DNA from: Lepas anatifera
Lineage: Eukaryota; Arthropoda; Thecostraca; Lepadidae
Length of the DNA: 64,000 nucleotides
Assembly (NCBI GenBank): GCA_034440635.1
Contig: JAOTON010001351.1
Location: 833,501 to 897,500 of the forward strand
Direction: 5' to 3'
In this document: one piece after another, positions 25,199 to 36,400 of the stretch
Layout of the letters: the number at the start of each line of letters is the position of its first letter
Position numbering within the stretch: the first letter of the stretch is position 1
Program-made: the position numbers and the translations under genes
The notes under the pieces: generated by a model
Seen by the model: only the letters and a program-made list of their open reading frames with translations
What the model was told of the DNA's origin: nothing
The model's database searches: none

Positions 25199-25330
25199 CT
25201 CAATGAGACGTCCTTGTCCACTCAGCAGGGCCTGAGCAGCTGGATCATGTCCCCAGTCGGCTGCCACGTGACTGGCACGCGCCCGGGGCGCAGAGGCACC
25301 GGTCACGCCGGTAAACAGGTGTCCGTGTGC

Positions 25331-26020
25331 CAGTGGCGTGGCCAGGGGTGACCAGGCTATAGGCTCTCCTTTTGTTCAATATTTCCTATCAGCGTTCGTG
25401 AATGTATTCACTTTGACTTCAAACTGCAGATTCTCTGCTATCAACTACCTTCATGAATTTCTGGCTGTGCCACTGCTCCCGTCCCATTCACCAAAGCATG
25501 AAAGAACAGACATACCACAGCGGCCACTCATGCGAATTCAGTACTGCCAGTGCCATCTATTGGGAAAGTTTTATAAAACTTGAAATAACTTTTCGCCGAG
25601 CCTTTTTTGGTTTTGATTCTGTATGAAAATTGTATAGAGGAGATAGCCGCAAAACTCTGTTGTTTCCGTTTTTCCGATTTTTACCCTGAATTTTTGGAAA
25701 ACGCTTTCCAATTTTAGCTTCTCATATCTTTCTTATAAGGCAAAAATTCAAAAAAGTACAACAACAGAGTTGTGGAGACTGGCTCCTAGAACATAGGCCC
25801 ACCCACACCATTTCAATGATTATGTCTTGTAAAAGTTATTCAAACTTTAAGTTTGAGAAATTTGAAAAAGAAAGTCAAATTGTACAAAAACTAGAAATGC
25901 ATCAGGCTTGAAAAGCAACTGTCGTAAGGATACACTTGTTATCTACTTCTGGTGAAAAAATCACGACGATAGCCACGTTACTTTACGAGATATTTTACGA
26001 AATATGCTCCCATAGGGTTA
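25331..26020. other. unassigned sequence with one hAT-like end
   Basis: CAGTGGCGTGGCCAGGGG at 25331 looks like a hAT terminus, but no partner end was found. The rest is AT-rich without a recognisable gene. Confidence 0.4.
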
Positions 26021-26493
26021 ACATTGATAACGCACCCTTAAGAGTAAATAAAAGGTGAACAGGCCGGTGGTTTAGATGGGGATCGTGTGACAGGGCTAAA
26101 AATTGTGAAAACTAGTTCTTCATTTAAATTAATTAGTAGAAATCCTGGTTTAGGGGACTGTGCTCTGAGCTCAGCGGCATATGCCTTTTATCATCCCTTC
26201 CCAGAATCCACTATTATAATAAGCAATTCATATAACCAGGGGTGCCTAGGTATCACAAGCCGTTTTAGAGATTCCTCATTCCTCGTTAGCTCCGTTTTAA
26301 AAGGGGAGTTTCCATTGTGTTCTTATTCCCCATATATTCAAGACCAGCTCTGGGGCCCCCCAAGTGTGGATCAGAGGCCTCCAGAGCAGCTTCCCCCATC
26401 CCCACAGTTGTGCCTCCAGGGACTAGACTAGCTCAGTGACCCCGCCCCGTGATGATGGGAGTTGGCCTTGTGTTCTTAATATCTGTCTATTAA

Positions 26494-27690
26494 CCTTCGC
26501 CCGGGTGGGGGGTCTTTTAGACCCCCTCGGGTTTTTCCGAAGTGACCAAAAAAACGGCGGCGCGCAGCGCTGCCAACCTTGGTCTAGCTGTTCCTTCATC
26601 ATTTTTACATCTTTCCTGAAAATTTTGGCTCAAGGTCATATCAGGTCAGGTCACCAGGTCAGGTGAAGTGACCTCACCTCAAAAAATACTTAGGACGGCA
26701 TAACTAAAAAGAAGGGTTAATCGATCAAGTTGAAACTCATACCACATCTTGGGCCCACCAGGAGCTACAACATTTGTTCCGGGATTTTTGATATTGGTGA
26801 CCTAAGGTCATGTGCAGAGCATGACCTCCCCGTTGACAATGCATAGGGAAAATCACGAAATGAGCTTTTCTCAGTAAGTATGGATGAAATCAACTTCAAA
26901 CATCGGTTGCGACTTGCTCTTAGCCCATTTCTGAAGCTGATACCAAAATTTTTGACTTGTGACCTTTAAAAGGTCACCTTAGGTCAAATAAGCATTTTTG
27001 GTGTTTTTCTCTATAAATTTTGAATAAACTAAGATAGAGCTTTTATTTTGTCACCAAAGTGTTTGTTTAGTCACTGGAAGTCAAATGATATACATCATGA
27101 CTATACCAGGTCAAGTTGGGTCAGACCGTTGACCTGGGTCAGGTCAAATTCTTAAATTTGACCTGGCATAGCAATATCATATATCATTCGATTCGTATTG
27201 ACGAGAGGATTGCAATGGTGCATAAACTATGGCTCTATCTTGTTTTGGTTTGGAAGCTATTAGCGAAAAAGTAAACGCCCTTATGCATGGGTGGCTATGG
27301 ACATTCCCAAGAATATGCCCAATATTTAGTGACCTGTGGCTCCCTAGGCTTTGACCTGACACGAAAATGAATGCCACTGTAATGAAAGCGCATCTCAAGA
27401 GCTTTCGAATGGTGTTAGAAAAATGTTTCTAGCTATCATAGTTTCTGAGATATAGGAGGTTTTCTTAGTACACCTCATATTAGCGATTTTGACCTATTTT
27501 GACCTCTGGTGACCTTGATATTGACCTGACAAGAAAAATGACTGAAGTATTTTCGATATCATTTTCGAAGAGCTTTCGATTGCCGTTTTGCGCTTTTTTC
27601 TAGCTCTCTTAGTTTTTGAGATCGTGGGGGGGTCTTTTTTAGCCCCCCCACCAGGGCGAAGGTGGCTCGTACCCGCCACCGGGGCAAGGG
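26494..27690 (-). mobile_element. TTAA-flanked AGGTCA-rich element, copy 5
   Basis: 1197 bp, exact TTAA at 26490-26493 and 27691-27694. Element A has the empty site (TTCA at 12402-12405 within the same flanks), which proves the borders. Ends are CCTTCGCCCGGGTGGGGGG and (reverse complement) CCCTTGCCCCGGTGGCGGG. A strong hairpin GGGGGTCT-TTT-AGACCCCC lies just inside the left end. Dense AGGTCA motifs. Core reversed relative to the copy at 7955. Confidence 0.93.
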
Positions 27691-28120
27691 TTAAAGACCA
27701 CCTCAGATGTAGATCAGGGCCACAGAGCAGCTCATGCTTCACCCAGGGACTAGACTAGCTCATTGGTCCCAGAGATGAGGTCATCAGACTAGCTCAATGG
27801 GCCACAGATAGGCTCATAGGGCCTTAAACCAGTTCAAAAAGCCCCAGAACAGTTTGAGGCGCCAGATCGCCTCAGGGGACCTCAAGCCAACTTAAGGGGC
27901 CTCACAAGCTCAGCGCCCAGACCAGCTCAGGGTACCCTCCGAACCTAGATCCGCTCTTGGGGGCCCCATATCTGTTCAGGGGCCTCAAGTCAGGTCAGGG
28001 GGCAAGATCAAGTCAGGGGCACTAAATCAGCTCAGGAATCCCTCACCAGCTCGGGGCCCAAGCAGTTCAAAAGCCCCAGAGCCTCTCAGGGGACACCAGA
28101 TCGGCCCATAGGGCACCAGA

Positions 28121-28399
28121 CAGGGGCGTAGCCAAGGGGGCGGCAGGGACAGCCGCCCCTCCCTGAGGGCCCGAAGGGCAACTCTGAGGACACGAGCCGC
28201 GCGAAGCGCGGCTCGCCCGCACTATGCTCTGTGGCCAAATTTGGCATTTTATACCAGACAGGGCCTTTGTAAGCCGTCTTCAGTACTCAATTCTGTAGTA
28301 AGCAGGGCCCTTTTTACCCATCAGGGCCCTTTTTTGCTGTCGTAGGGGCCCTTTTCGGGGCGCCGCCCCTCCCTGAGCGAAATCCTGGCTACGCCCCTG
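28121..28399. mobile_element. 279-bp hAT MITE
   Basis: TIRs are CAGGGGCGTAGCCA (left) and TGGCTACGCCCCTG (right, perfect reverse complement). Exact 8-bp target duplication GCACCAGA (28113-28120, 28400-28407). The insertion is absent from the matching place in element A (near 12850). No ORF. Its outermost bases match those of the giants A-C, so one transposase could have moved all of them. Confidence 0.93.
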
Positions 28400-30895
28400 G
28401 CACCAGATCAGCCTCAGGGACAAACAATTAGATCAGTGGTCCCCGACCATCTCGGGGCCTAGATCAGCTCGGGAATACCAAATCAAGTCAGGAGGCACTT
28501 AATCAGCTCAGGAGCCCCATACCATCTCAGGGGCCCTCACCAACCTCTGTGAGCCCAGCTCAGCTCAGGGCCTGGGAGCTGCTCAGGAAATCACGTAATC
28601 AACCCAGGAGGCCCGGGTCAGCTTAAGAGGCACCATATTAGCCATGGGGCACCAGACTAGCTCAGAGGGAATAAGATGGGCTCAGGAGACACACTGATGA
28701 CTCAGCAGGCACCAGATCGACTCAGGGGGGCATTAGTTAAGTTCAGGAGGCAGTATATCTGCTCAGAGTGCACCAGATCAATCAGCGCAGGGGGCAAGTT
28801 CAAGTCAGGGGCACTAAATCAGCTTAGGGATCCCTCAGCAGCTCGGGGCGCAATCAGTTCAAAAGTCCCAGAGCTGCTCAGGGGATATTAGATGCCCATA
28901 GGGCATTATATCAGCTTCGGGGACAAACAATCAGATCAGTGGTCCCCGACCAGCTCGGGAATACCAGATCAAGTCAGGAGGCACTTAATCAGCTCAGAAG
29001 CCCCATACCGTCTCAGGGGCCCTCATCAGCCTCTGTGGACCCAGCTCAGCTCAAGGCTTTAGAGCTGCTCATGAAATCACGTAAGGAGGCCCAGATCAGC
29101 TTAAAGGGCACCAGATTAGCTCGGAGGCACCGGACTAGCTCAGGGGGCATCAGATGGGCTCAGGAGGCACCAGATCGACTCAGGGGCATTAGTGCAGCTC
29201 AGGTGGCACCAGATCGATCCGCTCGGGGGCCAGATCAGCTCCCAGTCCCCCAGACTATGACAGGAGCCTAAATCAGCTCAGGGATCAACATGACAGCTCA
29301 GGGGACATAGAGTGGGTTCAGGGCCCACCAAACCAGCTCAGGGGGCATCAGGCCATCTAAGGAGACATCAATAATCAGCTGAGGGGCACCTAATCAGCTG
29401 AAGAGGCACCATATTGACTTAGGAGACAGAATCAACTTGAGGCATGATATCAGCTCGGGGGCTGAAATTAGCTCAAGGGGCACTAAATCAGCTATTAGGG
29501 CACCAAGCAAGCTCGGAGGCATTAGACTAACTCAGAGGGCATTATATAGGTTCAGGAGGCACAATTATTTGCTCAGTGGGGCACTCGATTGACTCAGGGG
29601 CACCAGATCAGCTTAGAGGGCAAGTAATCAGCTCAAGGGGCCAAGACCAGCTGAGAGGCCACGAGATGAGCTCAAGGAGCACCAGATTAGCTTCACCCGT
29701 ACGATTATTGGCGACGGTGAGGCATTAAGTGGACACATACTAGGTGCCCATACTCTTCCCAGGTGCTTGGAAAGGCGACACAATGTCGTAGCTGACCGAA
29801 AAAGGTAATAAGTTGTCCAACAATAGTTTCAATCGCTACATGCGGTCCAGTTACATCTAGGTTCAACGGCGTAGGGCACTAAATTTCGAGCGGCACGGCC
29901 CAAATTGGGTACACCACCTGTCAATCAAAAGGGACCCCGGCAGTGATAGGGGCACGTGCCCCCTGTGCCCCCCTGGCTGCACCCCTGGACAGTAGATAAA
30001 CTCCGGGAGGCATTAAATAAGCTCAGGGGGCCCGATCAGCTCAAGGGGCATTAAAACAGCTAAAAGGACACCAGGCAAGCTCGGAGGCATCAAACTAACT
30101 CAGAGAGAATTATATAGGTTCAGAAGGCACACTTATTTTCTCAGGGGGGCACCAGATTGACTACGAGGGCACCAGATCTGCTCAGAGGGCACATGATCAG
30201 CTCCAGGGGGCACCAGATGAGCTCCGCCCGTACGATTATTGGCGACGATGAGGCATTATCTGGAAACTGATTACGTGCCTATACTATTCCCGGGTGCTTG
30301 GAAAGGCGACAGAATGCCCTAACTGACCAAAAAGGCGCTTAATTGTCAAACAATAGTTTAAATCGTTAAATGCAGTCTAGTTCCATCTAGGGTCAACGGC
30401 GTAGGGCACTAAATTTCGAGCGGCACGGCCCAAAGAGGGTACACCACCTGGCAATCAAAATGGCACCCGGCACCGATGGGGGGGCACGTGCCCCCTGTGC
30501 CCCCCAGGCTGCGCCCCTGACCACCAGACATCCGAATTAGCCCCTGTTTGATTCAGCTGATAATATTATCGATAATTAACAATTGAACTGATTAAAATGT
30601 GGATAGCATGCGATAATATCTGCGTTTGCTGCACTAATAGTGATAAGACGAAGACTAGAAAATATATAATGCTAATCAAGACAATCAGAATACCTGAAAT
30701 ACAGTGTAATTATCAGCATGATGTTGGTAACAACTATTGGAACACGCTTAAAGTTCAGTTTCCATAAATAATAGCAAATTTGGCCTCCCCGAGTTTTTGC
30801 CACTTCCTGCCACTTTTTGCCGGTTTAAACCGGTAAAAACCGGCTGGCGGCAGAAACCCCTCTTAACTGGCAAAAATGCCAACCCTGGACACGAT

Positions 30896-32168
30896 CTTAA
30901 ATCCTGGTAATGTCAGGACATGTCACTAGTAAAGGCCATGTAACCACCAAAACATATTTAGAGCTACCGCTTTAAAAAAAACTTACTCTATCAATCTGAC
31001 ATTCACCTCACCTAATAATAATCTCACAAATGTATTGCGAGAAATTTGTTTGGATTTACTACCTTCCCTCACAATGGTGATAGAACGCTTGTTTTGACGT
31101 CATCGTTTTTGGGTTGCCACTGGAGTATGAATTCTAAGCATTATCAGCTATAATAATCTTGGCCTGGCCGAAGAACTGAAAGACCGTTTCGTTTTTTAAT
31201 CTCACCAAATAATAGGATATGATATTCTTTTGTGCTTACCGAGAGGATCTCAATGGTGTGTATCACTTTTGTATGAAATTACCTTGTCACTTGTTACGAC
31301 ACAAAGGAAACAGTTTCTATTATACGAGACCATCGCGCTGAATTTATTGCTGAGCACTGTTTAAAAATTTACTGAATTATAACGGTTTTATTGAAACAAC
31401 ACCTCAGTTTTGTTTTGACTAAAAAAACATGGCCATGTTGCGGTCGGTGCCGCACAGACATGCTCTGACGGTAAAATTATCTAACGTTTGTGTTACTTCA
31501 TCACACGGTTTGAAGCCTCCGGGTTAAAGTGATTGCAGATGTTGCGTAGACGTCCGCTGTTCAGCAGTCTACTGGCCTAAAACAGTGGAAACCCCTAGTG
31601 CCTTTTATGTTCCGGGCCTTGTGGAACGTCTTTAGTTCTGCAGGGCTCAGTTCGGTAAGCTCCACTAGAAAACAAATGCCACTTCGCACTGTAGTGAGGC
31701 TTTTGCTAGGAGGACTCGCTCATTGGGTTCGGTCAGCCGCACTAAAACGCGCCCGAGCCATCTCCGGTGCGGTCGGTCTCCGGCTGTGCTCGTTACGTGG
31801 GGTCCCGTCAGGTTACGAAGAAAGTACGGTCTCTGACAAACGGAGATAAAAGCCCAGTAGCTAGACTCACTCTGTAATAAGCCCACTGCGCACAATGCAA
31901 GGCACTAGTGGGCGTGCCCGACGGCTGTCTGCTGCGATGCCCGGTGACCGACCGGCCCAGCACAGCCGGGGAGGGGAGGGAAGGATAAAATGTCAGCGCA
32001 ATTCGGGATTGCAATAGATGTGTTGTGTGGTCTTGAGCATCTCAGCTGTGAGCAGGTTCAGAAAAAAATGTTTCAATCCAAAAACACCATTTTGAGTTTT
32101 CCTGTGTGCTTCCCTGCCCATTCGGTGGCGGCAGCCAAAGAAGTTATGTGTCCCAATGTTACTTTATA

Positions 32169-32170
<2 letters not shown>
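30896..32170. other. unassigned sequence
   Basis: AT-rich to about 31500, then more GC-balanced with a plus-strand ORF (31598-31849) and overlapping minus ORFs, none recognisable. No TIR or tRNA-like part seen. Confidence 0.4.
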
Positions 32171-32221
<51 letters not shown>

Positions 32222-32245
32222 TAGATATATATATATATATATATG
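32171..32245. repeat. (TA)n microsatellite
   Basis: About 35 TA units, broken once by GATAGATA near 32219. Confidence 0.95.
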
Positions 32246-32357
32246 TATATAATTGTATTTATATCTTTGTACTGCCAAAGTAAATAACGTCGACACGTAT
32301 TTTTAGAGAGCAAGCGGACCCTCTTTTTCATATTTGTATTCAACAGAAGGGCAGATA

Positions 32358-33470
32358 ACACTGGTCAACAGCCAAAATGGATTCGGCGCGTGAACACCTG
32401 TTTCTGCCTATTTCGATACCACTAAATCAAATTTAGTAACCGTTTTTTGCCATCGGGCCTGGTTTCTTCCCCAGAGCATACCTGGTGTGCTTTTGTGGAA
32501 AAATCTAGATCAAGGACGTCGAGAACCCGTATTAACTGCACCCAGACAATGCAGCTTATCTTTATATATGCGAATTTATTGCAACGGAAGACTACCTCAC
32601 ATTCAAGTGCATGAACATTGTACATTGAACAAGGTTTGCGCTCGGTCGCACTAGCTAGCCGGTATTGTAGAAAGAGACGTGACGTCGTAACATTATATGA
32701 TGAGGATTTTGTCAGAGTCACCCCCCCTTGAACGTCGAGTCTAAGTAAAAAGTCACATGTCAAGGTCATACCACCATTTCAAGGTCATTGACCCTAGTGC
32801 CTTTGATCAGATGACGCCGCCTAATATGACGTATACCATGTTATGACGTCATAGGCTAGGTCACTCAATCTTGAGCTCAAGGTCGCAGGTTCAAGACAAA
32901 AGTCATGGGTCAAGGTCAAACATTATTTCCCGCCCGCGGTTGCCATAGTGCTAGCTGAATGTTACGTCATACGTTATAGCAAAATGTAATATTTTGACGT
33001 CAAAGGTCAATGGCCTTGAACGACCTTGCCCTAAAAGTTTCAGAGAACATTGCCTCAGACCTTTCCTCCGCTACTTTAGGTCACTTTCTCTCCATATCCG
33101 GCTTCTCATCGCATAATCACGGTATTTTCCCATGGCCACCCTGCACATGCAGAATTTGACCTATATAACCTCGTTTTACCTTGAATATATTGGCCTAGGT
33201 CTATGAAAATCGGCTTTAAGGTAGAATACCTTAGCCTCCACAAACACCTAAACGTTCATTTTCCTAGACCTCTTGGGTTTCGCATCGTCAATGTCACTGA
33301 TGCCAAGTACGCTTGCACCAAGACGACACACACAGATATATTGGATCTCAAAATTCTGATCTGATACGGAATTTCTGCTGCCAGATTCATGTTCAGCGCC
33401 ACAAATTACCGTAGAAACGGACTATTTTGTATTAGATCCACGACAAAAGTTAGATTTTGTTGACCAGTGT
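32358..33470 (+). mobile_element. TA-flanked TIR element with AGGTCA-rich core
   Basis: Inverted ends ACACTGGTCAACA (32358-32370 and 33458-33470), with TA on both sides (32356-32357, 33471-33472), as in Tc1/mariner-type elements. The core from about 32755 to 33250 is clearly related to the core of the TTAA element at 2144-2993, in the same order: CAAGGTCATTGACC, TATGACGTCATAG, CGCATAATCACGG, GGCCTAGGTC. The termini are unrelated to that element. The minus ORF at 32422-32769 (115 codons) is unrecognised. A second copy enters at 63325 in reverse. Confidence 0.75.
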
Positions 33471-33472
33471 TA

Positions 33473-36400
33473 TCACCTGTGTGTCAAAGGCATTACGACA
33501 CCAGATGTACGAATGAGTGGTATCTGTGAATACCTATATATAACGATGGAATTTGTAACGATACCTGGAAAACCAAATAATTGAATGGGACTCCAGCTAT
33601 GAATAAAGAATACAGTCGGCAGTCGACACAGCGCCACTTCCTCACGGCGGTTAGGCCACAGCGAGGATGGCCACTCACCGAGCTCAGGTTTGATAACTTT
33701 CAACTTGTTATTGATTATATTATTCCATTGTTGTTGCCATGCACTGCGAAGGTGAGTAAATATAGATGGGTACAAATCTCTAGCGGGGATTCGTTGCGCG
33801 CGCCTGCAGGGCCTTAGGGAAGCAGGTCGGGCCACTGCATCCTCCGCTTCCTTCAATTGTATTCCAACATGACTTGGGACCCAGCAGTGTTGCATATCTT
33901 CCCAGTCTGGCGAGGTGGGTTAAGCACAGGACTATATTTAAAACAAACGTATCACTTGGGTTAAAATCACTCACAGCTTGAATGCTGCTAAGGCCATGGA
34001 TGAAAATAACGTGATTCGTGGCATCACTGACTTTAAGCATTGGGCTTTATCCAAAGCGGTGAGTTCTGAGATGAAAACCGAAGCAAAATATGAAAGTGAA
34101 AAATGTTTTGTTACCGTAACCGTTTCAAACGAGCACCCCACTCCAAAGTCAGTCTTTGTTCCATCTGTGAAAAACGACTCATGATCTGCATACTGTGCTA
34201 TGTGTTCGAGCGCCAGGTATTTAAATTCGTGTGGGATCGTATCGGATTTGGTTTTCCCTGTCAGAGTAGTGTCAGTTATTGGGCAGAAAAATTCCCAGGG
34301 AGGGATATCTGAAAATTCGCTACGACTGATAACACGCGGCTGGATACCACTTTCGACCGAAAAACGTTCGACGCGTACGCCCAGTGGGAGTCCTCTTTGC
34401 ACGTTTACGAACAGCCGTGGCATGTTCCGCGAGAAAACTGCGTTGTATGTTGGGTGTGACGGAGACTGAGCCAGCTTATAGGCGTAACGCTGCCCGAGCA
34501 GGCGCCGTTGCATTGTGAGAGGTGGTTCATTTGCTTCCATCAACAAGCTGGAGCACGGTGTCGTCCTAAACGCAGCTGTAGCCAGTGAGAGTGCACTATG
34601 GTGAATGGTATTTAACCAGCGTTTGGCCGATTCCGACGCAGAGTCATATACAAAACAGGCGCAATCCATCTTGGAACGAGCTGGAGACCGATAGAGAGTG
34701 AGAAGTGTTTTCCTGTCAGCTCCGAACGATAGACGAGATGCACATTTTAACACGCGCATTGACGGCCACCTTCGCTTTGACGGGGGGACGGGTACCCGCC
34801 CCCCCCTAAGATCTCGAGAACCATCCACTTCTCCATCGAATACATTTGAACCATTTTTTGTCAGGTCACATTTAAGGTCACGAGAGGTCAAAAAATGCCG
34901 TCATAGGGATAACATGTAAATTAAGTTTTTCAGCCATTACATCTGAAAAAATCAAAAATAAAACAAAACAACTTGAACTGTATGAATCCTCGCAACAAGC
35001 CGAATCGAATGATATATAATTTGACCTTGCTAGGTCAAATCAAGGATTTGAACTGACCTGAGGTCAGTGTAAATCAAAATAAGTTTTTGCTAAGATAAAT
35101 ATTTACACTACAATTTTTATTTTGATAATATTTTATATAGTTAATAGTATACAAATATTTATACGAAAATATTTTTTTACAAAAATGAATATTTTGCTGA
35201 CCTGAGGTTAGCAAAATATTAAAATAAACGCTCTATCACCATCCTTTACTGAGTTATTCAGTTAAAAACTTTTTCCCATGCATTTCCAATGGAGAGGTCA
35301 TGCCACGTACCTGACCTTAGATCATCGATATCAAAAATACGGAACATAATTTAGAGAACTCGGTGGGCTCATTATGTGATATGAGTTTCAATCTCATAAG
35401 TTCACTCTGCTCCGACTTAAACTATCTTAAATTTTTTGAGGTCAGGTCACTTGACCTGTACTGGTGACCTGACCTGAGATGACCTAACCTTAACTTTTTA
35501 CAGAAGTTGTAAAAATGAGGGAAAAGGGATGCCAAGTACGGCGGCGCTACGCGCCGCCGTTTTTCTGTTCTCCGAAAAACCCGAGGAGGGGGTACCCGCC
35601 CCCGTCAATGCCCGTGTTAAGGTATCAAAAATTTGAAACACTTCTCACGAAAGTTCCCAATGTGTGCGTTGTATGTCAGTCGTTTATCAAACGTTACTCC
35701 GAGAAACTTTGCTGTCGGTTCGAAAGTGATTGTTTTGCCTCGCAGCGATACCATTGGTTCCGGGCAGGCCCTGTGCGTGCGACAAAAATGAACACCCGCG
35801 GTTTTTTCGGTCGAAAAGTATAGCCCATTTTTGGTACTCCATCGTTCCAGACACTTGCCGGCCAGCTGGAGCTGACGGGAAAGTGCCGGCGTTGTTGAAG
35901 CCTTTGCCCATATTGCTATGTCGTCCACAAACATGGCTGTCTGTATGGAAGGTGGGAGAGAGTGGGTGACGTCATTTATGGCCAGAGCAAAGAAGCAGAT
36001 ACTCGAGACGCTGCCCTGCGGAATGCCTTTTTCCTGGTAAAATTTGTTCGAGTATGTACCACCCACTCTTACACGAAACGTCGTATCAGTAAAAAATCAA
36101 GAATCCCATTTGGCCTCTAATACCACACTGGTACAACTTTACAAGAATTCCATGTCGCCACGCTGTATCAAAGGCGGCAATGGCGTGAAAGAAGACGGCT
36201 CCCAGGTGACGCTTCTCTTTAAATGCAATTCGCACTGATGTGTCAAGCGATACCAAGTGGTCCACCGTACCGCGGTCTTTACGAAATCCACACTGGTTGT
36301 TGTTGAGGATACCTCAGCTCTCCAAATACCATACAAGTCTTAAATTCACTTTTTCAAACAGCTTGCACATGCACGAGGTAAGCTAAATCGGCCGAAAGTG

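Larger units (their letters stand above)
17904..26037. mobile_element. 8.1-kb TTAA-flanked element inside B
   Basis: Perfect 10-bp TIRs (GGGTGCGTTA at 17904 and its reverse complement at 26028-26037) and TTAA on both sides (17900-17903, 26038-26041). Element A is the empty site: CCCAGTTAAGAGTAAATAAA is uninterrupted around 11951. TTAA targeting is typical of piggyBac-type elements. I saw no piggyBac transposase; ORFs such as 19136-19471 and 18031-18318 are unrecognised. It carries two AGGTCA elements and a small hAT-like MITE. Either a large non-autonomous element or an autonomous one whose gene I cannot see. Confidence 0.75.
26340..30220. repeat. degenerate minisatellite of element B
   Basis: Same array as in element A, collinear from 12240 onward and interrupted by the elements at 26494-27690 and 28121-28399. 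Right-end blocks with ATTATTGGCGACG occur near 29704 and 30231. Unit sequence matches A far better than neighbouring units match each other, so the array was inherited whole rather than re-expanded. Confidence 0.88.
17339..30519 (+). mobile_element. giant hAT-like element B, 13.2 kb with nested insertions
   Basis: Second copy of element A. The left end is TAGGGGCGCAGCCAG (first base changed) and the right end is GGCTGCGCCCCTG. It is flanked by an exact 8-bp duplication ACCACCAG (17331-17338, 30520-30527). Removing three insertions (17904-26037, 26494-27690, 28121-28399, each with its target duplication) leaves about 3.6 kb collinear with A. It differs from A by many scattered substitutions, has fewer right-end units, and sits at an unrelated site. 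So A and B are separate transpositions or very old relatives, not one segmental duplication. Confidence 0.85.
10510..30887. mobile_element. outer hAT-like element, 20.4 kb including nested insertions
   Basis: The left end at 10510 reads CAGGGTTGGCA and the right end at 30877-30887 is its exact reverse complement. The subterminal regions also match in inverted order: GCCAGCCGG, GGTTTAAACCGG and AAAAAGTG occur on both sides. The flanks are GACACAAT (10502-10509) and GACACGAT (30888-30895), an 8-bp duplication with one change, the length made by hAT transposases. The space between holds a SINE, two giant hAT-like elements and more. I found no transposase, so the element is non-autonomous, or its gene has decayed. 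Alternative: two unrelated solo ends with a chance flank match, which the 11-bp TIR plus subterminal match makes unlikely. Confidence 0.65.

Noticed and set aside
12240..30500. A CRISPR array
   Set aside because: Units vary in length and sequence, there are no constant repeats with unique spacers of fixed size, and the setting is eukaryotic.
11388..30519. A and B as one simple segmental duplication
   Set aside because: Each has its own exact but different 8-bp target duplication and unrelated outer flanks.
32422..32769. 115-codon minus ORF as a Tc1/mariner transposase
   Set aside because: No DDE/D-type motif, and far too short.
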